In this document: one piece after another, positions 14,819-20,875 of the stretch
How the letters are laid out: each line of letters starts with the position of its first letter
Position numbering within the stretch: the stretch's first letter is position 1
Source: a virus
IMG/VR virus record: IMGVR_UViG_3300046313_000278
Span: 1-20,875 of that record
DNA length: 20,875 nt
Direction: 5' to 3' (one strand)
Position numbers and translations under genes: made by a program
Notes under the pieces: generated by a model
What the model was told of the DNA's origin: nothing
The model's database searches: none
The model's input: only the letters and a program-made list of their open reading frames with translations

Positions 14819-15321
14819 TCGTTCCAGTCCTCTTTGACAGTAGTTGAATCAAAACCAGACAAAACAACAGGCTTTCCGATAACATCAGAAGCATTCAATT
14901 TCTCAATAAGAGATTTTGCTTCATCGGTATTCACATCATAGAACAAGGTTAGATGTGGTTTGAAATCATTGTACGAGTGTTTCAACCCTTCCATCTTGAG
15001 GTATTCGTGGATTTTACTCAATCCCGAATCTTCCAACTCCAAAACGATACACGTCACTCCATCTTCTTCTGAATCAAATCCAGACGCATGTGAGATTTTT
15101 GTTTCGATTTTGTTCGGAAACTTCTTTTCAACATTTCTCTTGATGGTATTTGGGTTTCGAGTCGATTCTTTTGAATACATCAATGTTACGTGAAACTCTT
15201 TTGAAATCTTTCCTGTTTTTGGTTCAATTTCAATTTTAGGCATGGAAGAAACACCAATAGAAACGTAGTTTCCTTTCTTGGTGTCAGTTGCTTCTTTGAG
15301 GTAATTGAGAAATATGTTCAT
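14815..15321 (-). CDS. 2H phosphoesterase (LigT/cyclic phosphodiesterase-like)
   Basis: This 168-aa protein carries two H-x-T motifs in the expected strands: EFHVTLMY (H44, T46) and KPHLTLFY (H123, T125). This pair defines the 2H superfamily, whose members hydrolyse cyclic phosphates or 2'-5' linkages in RNA, NAD-derived metabolites or cyclic oligonucleotides. T4 Acb1 (57B), an anti-CBASS enzyme that degrades cyclic nucleotide messengers, belongs to this superfamily. The N-terminus MNIFLNYLKEA resembles the T4 capsid-targeting sequence and has L-K-E before Ala, a possible gp21 site, so packaging in the head is conceivable. Both ends overlap neighbours as ATGA. The substrate cannot be read from sequence. 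Confidence 0.85.
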   Translation of the reverse strand: MNIFLNYLKEATDTKKGNYVSIGVSSMPKIEIEPKTGKISKEFHVTLMYSKESTRNPNTIKRNVEKKFPNKIETKISHASGFDSEEDGVTCIVLELEDSGLSKIHEYLKMEGLKHSYNDFKPHLTLFYDVNTDEAKSLIEKLNASDVIGKPVVLSGFDSTTVKEDWNE

Positions 15322-15596
15322 CCGAGCGCAATCGCTAAAGCCAGCGCATCAGATGTGTCGCTGGGTATTGTTATGTCTTGGGTTCCATCAAAAGCAACGC
15401 CGTTGATGGTTCTTGCTGTTGCCAATTTTGTTGCCGAAGCCACGTTCCAGTTATATCCAACAACACGGATGGTATTTCCAGTGTCTTTGTAGAACATCTT
15501 ACCATCTGCGTAGTTAATCGCAACTTCGCCATACTGAAGAGAGTTAGGAGCAGCACCAGCCACTCCTGATCGTTTCGATAAGATTGTATTCGCCAT
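15318..15596 (-). CDS. short tail-fibre-type protein (92 aa)
   Basis: The start MANTILSKRSGVAGAAP and YGEVAINYADGKMFYKDTG is the N-terminal module common to T4-like and cyanophage fibre proteins. It is followed by ATKLATARTINGVAFDGTQDITI, a repeat unit of long fibres. The protein stops after only 92 aa with AIALG. Its N-terminus is paralogous to the 481-aa fibre, its middle to the 95-aa module and its last residues to the 60-aa module. A small fibre, a fibre-network connector or a remnant of a longer fibre is possible. No good Shine-Dalgarno is seen before its ATG. Confidence 0.8.
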   Translation of the reverse strand: MANTILSKRSGVAGAAPNSLQYGEVAINYADGKMFYKDTGNTIRVVGYNWNVASATKLATARTINGVAFDGTQDITIPSDTSDALALAIALG

Positions 15597-15604
15597 TTAA
15601 TCAC

Positions 15605-17050
15605 TTAGAATGTTCCACCATCAATAACGATATTATCGAAAGTCGTTAGACCAACAATACTACCACCAGTGATATTTACGTTGGATGCGTCCTGTGTGGA
15701 GATGGTACCAAGCCCAAGCGTCGCTCTTGTCGTAGTAGCATCAATGTCATCAATGATAGACCTACCAAAAGAAGTGATTGTTGCCAATGCTGCTGTTGTT
15801 GCGCCAGTATAATACGCCAGTCTGTCAGCAGCAGGAGTCAGTCCACCAATAGAAGACAATGCAGCAGACAGAGAGTATGTGACGTTACCTGCAACACCAT
15901 CTGCGTTTGTTACCGAAATTCCTGAGCCAGAAACAGCAAATGACCGGGCAGCAACTGTCCCAGCAGCAGTTCGAGCAGAGAATCCGTTGGTCGCCAAGTT
16001 ATGGAAAGCCAATGCTTGTCCGGTCAACTGAAAGTCATTACCAACCTTTGTTACACCATTAGATGCTGTGAATGAGCCAGCACCAGAGAATTGAGTAAAC
16101 GTAAGAGATGTTGTTCCGAGTGTGATTGGAGCATTGGTGGAAAGTGTCCACCCAGAGTCGGCATTGACCGTTCCTTCTTCAACGAACGTAAACATTCCGG
16201 GAGTAACTTCAGCGGAAATTTCTGCATCACTTGAGCGAGCCCATGCCCCAGCAGCAACGACATAAATTCCATTATCAGCCGCAGTTGTTTGATTCTTAAC
16301 CAAAACCCGGTCACCTGCAATCAGAACCACTCCATCAATAGTTTGGGTTCCAGACAGCGTGATGTTGGCGGTTGTTGCTACTCTAACGGATTCTTTAATA
16401 TCCAATCCCGCTGCTTTGGAATCAACATACAGCTTCGTTGCAGCATCAGCATCAGCCGTTGGTGCTGCCAAGTTTGTGATTCGTTGACTGTTCATTGAGA
16501 CCGCAGCAGTTGGTACCGCCATTTGATCCAAACGAGACGTGCGAACTCTTGTGTCGAAGTCGGAAATGTCGGCAGCAACCATCTGTGTTCCAGATGTTAC
16601 TCGACCCTTAGCATCCACTGTCAGTTTCGTGTATGTTCCGGCAGTTACGCCACTATTCGCCAAGGTGAGTGCTACTGTGGTTGAGCCAGAACCAGTTGCA
16701 TCTCCGGTAAAAGTGATGGACTGGTTTCCAGTGATATAGTTCTGTGCTTTAACAAATGCAGTTGATGCTGCCTTGACAGAGTTATCTGAAGTTGCAACTG
16801 TTGGTACTTCTGGCGAACTGGAAAATGTTTTAATCCCAGCAATCGTTTGGTTCCCTGTTAGCATTGTTACTGCACCGCGACCACCGATAGCATCTACCGT
16901 AGTTGCAGTGCCACCAGCCCCACCAGTACCGTTACCGTAATACAGCGTGTTGTCTGCTTCGTTGAATGCCAATTCGGCATTCTGCAATGAAGCTGGTGCT
17001 CCAACTGCTCCACCAGAACTGCGTCTTTTGATTCTAATCGTATTTGCCAT
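15605..17050 (-). CDS. tail fibre protein (481 aa)
   Basis: The N-terminal module (MANTIRIKRRSSGGAVGAP, ELAFNEADNTLYYGNG) marks a virion-attached fibre. It is followed by beta-rich, Gly/Thr/Ala-rich repeats (GNQTIAGIKTF, FTGDATGSGSTTVALTL, VDAKGRVTSGT). Residues about 205-330 hold a widespread phage fibre domain: ATKLYVDSKAAGLDIKESVR, GDRVLVKNQT, DNGIYVV and a WTLSTNAPITLGTT strand. The C-terminus ends IVIDGGTF. No peptidase or chaperone domain is seen, so the receptor-binding tip may be on another protein. It begins as TAATG overlapping the 95-aa module, whose terminal codons supply GGAGGA as ribosome site. Confidence 0.88.
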   Translation of the reverse strand: MANTIRIKRRSSGGAVGAPASLQNAELAFNEADNTLYYGNGTGGAGGTATTVDAIGGRGAVTMLTGNQTIAGIKTFSSSPEVPTVATSDNSVKAASTAFVKAQNYITGNQSITFTGDATGSGSTTVALTLANSGVTAGTYTKLTVDAKGRVTSGTQMVAADISDFDTRVRTSRLDQMAVPTAAVSMNSQRITNLAAPTADADAATKLYVDSKAAGLDIKESVRVATTANITLSGTQTIDGVVLIAGDRVLVKNQTTAADNGIYVVAAGAWARSSDAEISAEVTPGMFTFVEEGTVNADSGWTLSTNAPITLGTTSLTFTQFSGAGSFTASNGVTKVGNDFQLTGQALAFHNLATNGFSARTAAGTVAARSFAVSGSGISVTNADGVAGNVTYSLSAALSSIGGLTPAADRLAYYTGATTAALATITSFGRSIIDDIDATTTRATLGLGTISTQDASNVNITGGSIVGLTTFDNIVIDGGTF

Positions 17051-17337
17051 TAAAAGTTTCCTCCGTCAACTATTTCTTGTTTGTTAACATCAACCCATGC
17101 TCCGATTGATGCATTAAAAACAAGAACGTCATTGTCATTTGCTTGTGTTATGTTTACTGGAAATCCACCGATCGTCCCAGAACCTGTTGCTGCTATAGTG
17201 ATGTCCTGTGAGCCATCAAACTCAATGCCATTGATATGAACAGGCGTGGCTAACTTTTCGGTTGTGTGATTCTTCTTTTGAATGTCACTCAACCGCTGCT
17301 CGATATATTCCTTTTCGATACGAGCATCAAGTCTCAC
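17050..17337 (-). CDS. short fibre module (95 aa, GTG start)
   Basis: The first 22 residues are charged and helical (MRLDARIEKEYIEQRLSDI). They precede EKLATPVHINGIEFDGSQDIT, a fibre repeat also found in the 92-aa protein, and the C-terminal EIVDGGNF, similar to the end of the 481-aa fibre. Only an ATT codon separates its GTG from the in-frame TAA of the preceding 60-aa gene, so the two could be halves of one interrupted gene or be joined by read-through. GGGA 6-7 bases before GTG may serve as a ribosome site. Confidence 0.75.
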   Translation of the reverse strand: MRLDARIEKEYIEQRLSDIQKKNHTTEKLATPVHINGIEFDGSQDITIAATGSGTIGGFPVNITQANDNDVLVFNASIGAWVDVNKQEIVDGGNF

Positions 17338-17340
17338 AAT

Positions 17341-17523
17341 TTATCCCAATGCAATTGCCATTGAAATTGAATCTGCTTCAATAACTGTGATTGTTTGTTC
17401 AATGGTTGTTGTTGCGTCTTTTAACGCAATGAAGTTATCATCAACTTGTTCCATAGTTAGTGGAACCGCTATGGTAGTGTCCCCTGCATGGGTTCTAACG
17501 CGAAGTGTCAGTGGAGCAGTCAT
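17341..17523 (-). CDS. short fibre-cassette protein (60 aa)
   Basis: The 60-aa product starts MTAPLTLRVRTHAGDTTIAVP and contains TMEQVDDNFIALKD, a motif found near the N-termini of fibre-associated phage proteins. A helical end (ADSISMAIALG) follows; the last five residues are identical to the end of the 92-aa protein. Its ATG overlaps the preceding 68-aa gene as ATGA. The same frame continues past the TAA into the 95-aa module. No independent function is known. Confidence 0.72.
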   Translation of the reverse strand: MTAPLTLRVRTHAGDTTIAVPLTMEQVDDNFIALKDATTTIEQTITVIEADSISMAIALG

Positions 17524-17726
17524 TTTTCTTCCAATTTAGTTATTAATTGTTGAACAAGTTTTTCAAGAGAGTCAACTTTTTTATTCAATGAATGGACTTC
17601 TCTTACTCTATCCAGTTCTTTCATATATTTACCATGAGCTTCTGGGTCATATATTGAAATCGCCCCAGCATCTGTTCTAAATGCTCCTTGAACGATTTCT
17701 CCCATTTGATCCTTGATTCTAATCAT
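17520..17726 (-). CDS. small coiled-coil structural-cassette protein (68 aa)
   Basis: The N-terminal half is beta-like (MIRIKDQMGEIVQGAFRTD, GAISIYDPEAHGKYMKE) and the C-terminal half a predicted coiled coil (about 45-67, SLNKKVDSLEKLVQQL). Proteins of this form accompany large baseplate/fibre proteins in T4-like marine phages. Its ATG overlaps the 810-aa gene stop as ATGA, and its end overlaps the 60-aa gene the same way, suggesting assembly with those products. Function is unknown. Confidence 0.78.
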   Translation of the reverse strand: MIRIKDQMGEIVQGAFRTDAGAISIYDPEAHGKYMKELDRVREVHSLNKKVDSLEKLVQQLITKLEEK

Positions 17727-20155
17727 GCTAATGTGATTGCTCTGTATTTTTTAATGAATGGCATCTTAGTGGATACGCTTGACGACGGAACCATTTTCAA
17801 GTCATATACATCAAATGGCGAAATGTTGTTCAGATAAAAGACAAATTCATGAAAATCTGTGCTGTTCGTTGATTTGTTCCGTAATGTGTCACATTTCATC
17901 AATTTCCATTCGTTTTCAGTATGGATGCTTGAATCAGAACTCAACGATGTCCTGATATACCAATCAACATTAGTTTCAGGCATAGATGAAAGTGTACAGA
18001 ACAGCTTGATTGAATCGGATACAGTTTTAAGCTGAATCTTTTTTGTGATGTATCGAGAATATGCATTTCCCTTCGTCTTAATTTCCGTATTGATAGGGAA
18101 AATCGAACAATATGCTGTCGCAGCAACACCTGATTGTGGAGGCTCAATCACAATCATTGGTGGCTGTGTCAAACCATATCCACTATTGATTATAGTCAAC
18201 CCAGTCACTTCCCCTGACGAAATTGTTGCAGTGATTGTTGGCAAAATGTAGTCTGTTGATATTTCAATCTCAGAAACAGAAACGGTGACGTTTGGTGCAG
18301 TTGTGTATCCGATTCCACCAAATGTAATCGTCGTTCCACTAATCCCAGAACTGGAAATCGTTGATGTTAAGTCATCCGTCCTTGATTGATTATTGATGGC
18401 GTTTGTGTATCCAAAGAAATTAACACCAGTCCTCATGTCAATAATTGGAGACAAGTTTTCATTTGTCGTTGACATGACTACCCCGATTTCCATGCTATTT
18501 GAGTTATTCATCATTGAAAACTCATTATCTCGGGATGCGAGCAGAACTGGATTATTCAACGAGATGTTGGCATCCACTTGGAGTTCTATTGTTTCACCAA
18601 CACCATATCCTTCAGTTGTAGTCTTGACTGAAGTTTTAACCTCGGTGTCTTGAAAAGTTTTTGTTAAAAATTGAGGTGAAATATGATGTAGCTTTTTATT
18701 TGTTGTGATAACAAAGTTCGGTTCAACAGTAGTCCTGATTTGGGCTCCAGTTCCGGCTCCAATAATACTGATTGTTGGGGTGCTCGTGTATCCAGAACCT
18801 TTATTGGTGATTTCTACACGAGAAATCTTCCCATTGATGACTACTGGAACAGCCGTTGCCGTTACTCCGTTTGGAGGAGAAGATATAGTAATGGTTGTGG
18901 CGTTTGTGTAATTTCTACCACCATCTGCAACGTGAATTCCTCGAATGATGTTACTGGATTCTATTTTTCCAGATACAGTTGCTGCTGCTCCAACAATAAA
19001 CTCCACGACATAATCAGACAAAACTCGATAAACATTCCATGTTCCATGTAGATTTTGTCCGGGAATGCCGTTATATTCCCCATCAACATCCACATCAAGT
19101 TTTAGTTTGGAACCAACAGTCAATCCATGCTGTGCCGTTGACGAAAACTTAACAATGTCCGATCCCGCTGTTGTCGTAAACATTTTACCAGAAACAGTAT
19201 GTGGAGTTGCGTTCGCAATAAAGGTCAAATCGCTTGGGGTCGATGTGTCAAATTTTGCTATATTCAGCTTAAATTTAATGTCTTCAGACTGTTCCGGCGT
19301 CCACGTGTAGTTGTTTTGCGACTTGAACATCGACCCAACGTGAGGTTGTGAGAAAATTGTTCTACCATTCTCAATGGACTTCTCTCCCATTCTTGACGTC
19401 CAAAGATTATATTTGTTTGAGTTGGACATGACAACAAAACAGTAATCTCTATCTTCTTCAAGATACACTGGAGCATTGAACACAAATCGAGTTGGGACAA
19501 ATGCATTATTGGATACGAAAATATGTTCTGGGTTTCTCGTTGCAAAAGCATCCACGTTCCAATCAGAAAATTCTGTTGGAAATCCATTCTCCATTTTACG
19601 AATCTCTACTCTAACTGGAATAGTGTCATCTTTTGATTGGAAATATAAATCAACCGAAGTCAAGAAGCACCCCCCAGTAACTCCATGTGTAAAGAATGAC
19701 TGAGCGAGTGGATCACTTCTGGCAGGGGGAACTTCGCTCGTAAATTGCGTTACGGTTGTTGTTATTGTCCGAGTGTTGTCATATACTTCAAGCGTCCCCT
19801 TCGTACCATATACTGCCCTTGCTGTGCCATATACGTTTCCATGAACAAGCAACATTGACTGATCGGAAACATCGCTTACAATAATCTCCCTGTCGCCCGA
19901 CAACCAACGATTAGCAATGATATTGAATACAAAATAACATTCACCAATGCCATTACTAATGATGTCGCCGTTTAGAGCACCGGCAGTGTTGGTATTGTCA
20001 ATTGGTTGACAATACTCATTGACGTTTTCTCCATCAAAGAAAACGAACATTTTGGTGTTTGGTCGAGCATTCCGAAGTCTTACGGTAACGGATGATGGTC
20101 GGATATACGTAATAGAATTTCGTGATGCGAGGGTTCGAGAAATTGAAGTTGCCAT
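17723..20155 (-). CDS. baseplate/fibre-network structural protein (810 aa)
   Basis: Residues 145-300 contain a conserved block of large T4-like phage structural proteins: DPLAQSFFT, GVTGGCFLTSVDLYFQSKDD, PVRVEIRKMENGFPT, PVYLEEDRDYCFVVMSNS, and PHVGSMFKSQNNYTW. Relatives are annotated as baseplate or tail-fibre attachment proteins, some compared with gp10. Residues 405-475 and 610-685 hold G-x-G/N-Y-T...P modules (DGGRNYT, NKGSGYTSTP, FGGIGYTTAP, NSGYGLTQPP), beta repeats also seen in other phage fibres. No membrane segment or signal peptide. AGGA lies 7 bases before the ATG, and GATAAATA precedes it. It heads a tightly coupled operon of small fibre modules. The exact T4 counterpart is uncertain. 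Confidence 0.85.
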   Translation of the reverse strand: MATSISRTLASRNSITYIRPSSVTVRLRNARPNTKMFVFFDGENVNEYCQPIDNTNTAGALNGDIISNGIGECYFVFNIIANRWLSGDREIIVSDVSDQSMLLVHGNVYGTARAVYGTKGTLEVYDNTRTITTTVTQFTSEVPPARSDPLAQSFFTHGVTGGCFLTSVDLYFQSKDDTIPVRVEIRKMENGFPTEFSDWNVDAFATRNPEHIFVSNNAFVPTRFVFNAPVYLEEDRDYCFVVMSNSNKYNLWTSRMGEKSIENGRTIFSQPHVGSMFKSQNNYTWTPEQSEDIKFKLNIAKFDTSTPSDLTFIANATPHTVSGKMFTTTAGSDIVKFSSTAQHGLTVGSKLKLDVDVDGEYNGIPGQNLHGTWNVYRVLSDYVVEFIVGAAATVSGKIESSNIIRGIHVADGGRNYTNATTITISSPPNGVTATAVPVVINGKISRVEITNKGSGYTSTPTISIIGAGTGAQIRTTVEPNFVITTNKKLHHISPQFLTKTFQDTEVKTSVKTTTEGYGVGETIELQVDANISLNNPVLLASRDNEFSMMNNSNSMEIGVVMSTTNENLSPIIDMRTGVNFFGYTNAINNQSRTDDLTSTISSSGISGTTITFGGIGYTTAPNVTVSVSEIEISTDYILPTITATISSGEVTGLTIINSGYGLTQPPMIVIEPPQSGVAATAYCSIFPINTEIKTKGNAYSRYITKKIQLKTVSDSIKLFCTLSSMPETNVDWYIRTSLSSDSSIHTENEWKLMKCDTLRNKSTNSTDFHEFVFYLNNISPFDVYDLKMVPSSSVSTKMPFIKKYRAITLA

Positions 20156-20178
20156 AGAATGTTCCTAATGTGTTATCA

Positions 20179-20186
20179 TATTTATC
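20179..20186 (-). promoter_or_regulatory. T4-type late promoter GATAAATA
   Basis: The minus strand reads GATAAATA followed by TGATAAC, seven of eight matches to TATAAATA and the best late-promoter match in the window. It lies 24 bases before the 810-aa gene, directly after a strong hairpin. Transcription would start about 18 bases before the ATG. Confidence 0.65.
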
Positions 20187-20193
20187 ACTCGTA

Positions 20194-20225
20194 TAGGAGA
20201 CCGTCTTGCTCAAGACGGTCTCCTA
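20194..20225. terminator. strong hairpin before the 810-aa gene
   Basis: Two 15-bp arms (TAGGAGACCGTCTTG and its complement) enclose two bases. It lies 35 bases beyond the stop of the proline-rich gene. On the minus strand it is followed by TATACGAG, not by a T tract; on the plus strand AAATTTTATAG follows. It probably ends or stabilises the upstream transcript, as the similar hairpin after gp18 may do. Confidence 0.65.
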
Positions 20226-20260
20226 AAATTTTATAGATCAGTTGGATCTTTACCTTTTGG

Positions 20261-20875
20261 TTAATTTATGCCAACAGAGTTTTGGGTTTGAACTGTTTGT
20301 GTTGGTATAACTGGAGGAACTGACACTGGAATTGCATTTATAGGGTTTGTTATTGGTGTTTGGATAGCTCCGGGCAACAAAGCTGCTGGCATCGTCTCAA
20401 ATCTGGTTTGGAAAAGCGGCAAGTCTATTCCCAAAATTTGTTCAGCTTGTTCCAATGTATACCCACCAAATGCGCCAACTGCAATAATTTGCTGAATTGT
20501 TCCTCCAGCCGAAATGTGTTCTGCTGCACCTTCTTGGGCTGCTGTTCGAGTGAACGTCTGTCCTGACGAAGTTGTTCCAACTCCAGTTGGAATATAGAAT
20601 GCTGCTCCTCCAGTTCCATATATCCACAAATCAGTCTCTGTGGGCACAGGTGCAGGACTTGGTGCAGGACTTGGTGCAGGTGCAGGACTTGGTGCAGGAA
20701 CATCAATCGTGATGGTAACAACTGGGGGCTCTGGTGCAGGTGCTGGTGCAGGTGGCGGTGAAACTACAACCGGAACTGGCGGGACAAAAATCCATTCGAT
20801 GTTAGTTGCATGAACAACTGTTTCTGGGTTATCCAAAACCTCTACCCAAACGTCGCCGGGAGGAGTCAGTGTCAG
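20261..20875 (-). CDS. proline-rich structural-type protein, 5' partial
   Basis: The frame is open to the right window edge, so the start is outside; about 204 residues are visible. An N-terminal visible part (TPPGDVWVEVLDNPETVVHATNIEW by position, read in pieces) leads into a Pro/Ala-rich linker of about 50 residues with PAPAP and PSPAPAPSPAP repeats. A small globular part follows (WIYGTGGAAFYIPTG, YTLEQAEQILGIDLPLFQTRF), then a Pro/Ile/Thr-rich tail ending NSVGIN. The linker suggests a flexible connector in a virion protein. No family is recognised. It lies immediately upstream of the 810-aa baseplate-type gene but is separated by a strong hairpin. Confidence 0.78.
   Translation of the reverse strand: MTLTPPGDVWVEVLDNPETVVHATNIEWIFVPPVPVVVSPPPAPAPAPEPPVVTITIDVPAPSPAPAPSPAPSPAPVPTETDLWIYGTGGAAFYIPTGVGTTSSGQTFTRTAAQEGAAEHISAGGTIQQIIAVGAFGGYTLEQAEQILGIDLPLFQTRFETMPAALLPGAIQTPITNPINAIPVSVPPVIPTQTVQTQNSVGIN
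20649..20699. repeat. 12-bp tandem repeat coding for PSPAPA
   Basis: The plus strand repeats GGTGCAGGACTT (20649-20660, 20661-20672, 20679-20690, plus partial units). On the minus strand it encodes alternating Pro-Ala/Pro-Ser residues in the linker of the proline-rich protein. A related stretch occurs at about 20733-20760. The identical units favour slippage and length variation. Confidence 0.85.

Noticed and set aside
1-20875. tRNA genes, CRISPR arrays, integrase and attachment sites
   Set aside because: None seen. The repeats present are coding linkers, palindromes or hairpins, and there is no spaced direct-repeat array or integrase-like protein.

Overview
The window is part of the late structural region of a T4-like tailed phage (contractile-tail myovirus). 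This is supported by an almost unbroken T4 morphogenesis order on the minus strand: tail sheath gp18, tail tube gp19, portal gp20, a gp67-like core peptide, two small unassigned proteins, prohead protease gp21, scaffold gp22 and major capsid protein gp23. The large terminase gp17 lies next to gp18 but on the plus strand. Divergent T4-type late promoter motifs, the lean intergenic regions, and the fibre and baseplate proteins resemble aquatic 'far T4'/cyanophage-like viruses of Gram-negative hosts. The host itself cannot be read from the sequence. Base composition is moderately AT-rich, except for gp23, which is visibly GC-richer.

Layout: (1) 1-1610, plus strand: a 5'-truncated, probably mobile Vsr-like/homing-type endonuclease gene facing gp23, separated from it by a bidirectional terminator and a 27-bp palindrome. 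(2) 1683-9751, minus strand: the head and tail cassette, read 18, 19, (terminator), 20, 67-like, two unknowns, 21, 22, 23. (3) 9752-9867: a divergent promoter region. (4) 9868-11487, plus strand: gp17. (5) 11488-14374, minus strand: three small membrane proteins following a 637-aa unknown protein; the last membrane gene abuts the 3' end of gp17 with no base between them. (6) 14399-15321, minus strand: a permuted papain-like (NlpC/P60 superfamily) protein and a 2H phosphoesterase. (7) 15318-17726, minus strand: short and long tail-fibre modules. (8) 17723-20155: an 810-aa baseplate/fibre-network structural protein. (9) 20261-20875: a proline-rich structural-type protein cut by the window edge.

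How the genes fit together: gp20, gp21, gp22 and gp23 (with the 67-like peptide) build and mature the prohead. gp17 packages DNA through the gp20 portal. gp18 and gp19 form the tail sheath and tube. The 810-aa, 481-aa and short modular proteins probably belong to the baseplate and fibres. Genes on the minus strand are tightly coupled, with ATGA or TAATG overlaps at most junctions. Late promoter-like boxes of consensus NNTAA(A/G)TA precede gp17, gp18, gp19, gp23 and the 810-aa gene.

Most interesting: the 2H phosphoesterase and the 637-aa protein both begin with a short segment resembling the T4 capsid-targeting sequence of internal head proteins, including an L/I-x-E site of the type cut by gp21. 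This suggests they may be packaged in the head and injected. The 2H protein could then act as an early anti-CBASS-type cyclic-nucleotide hydrolase. This is a hypothesis from sequence, not a demonstrated function.
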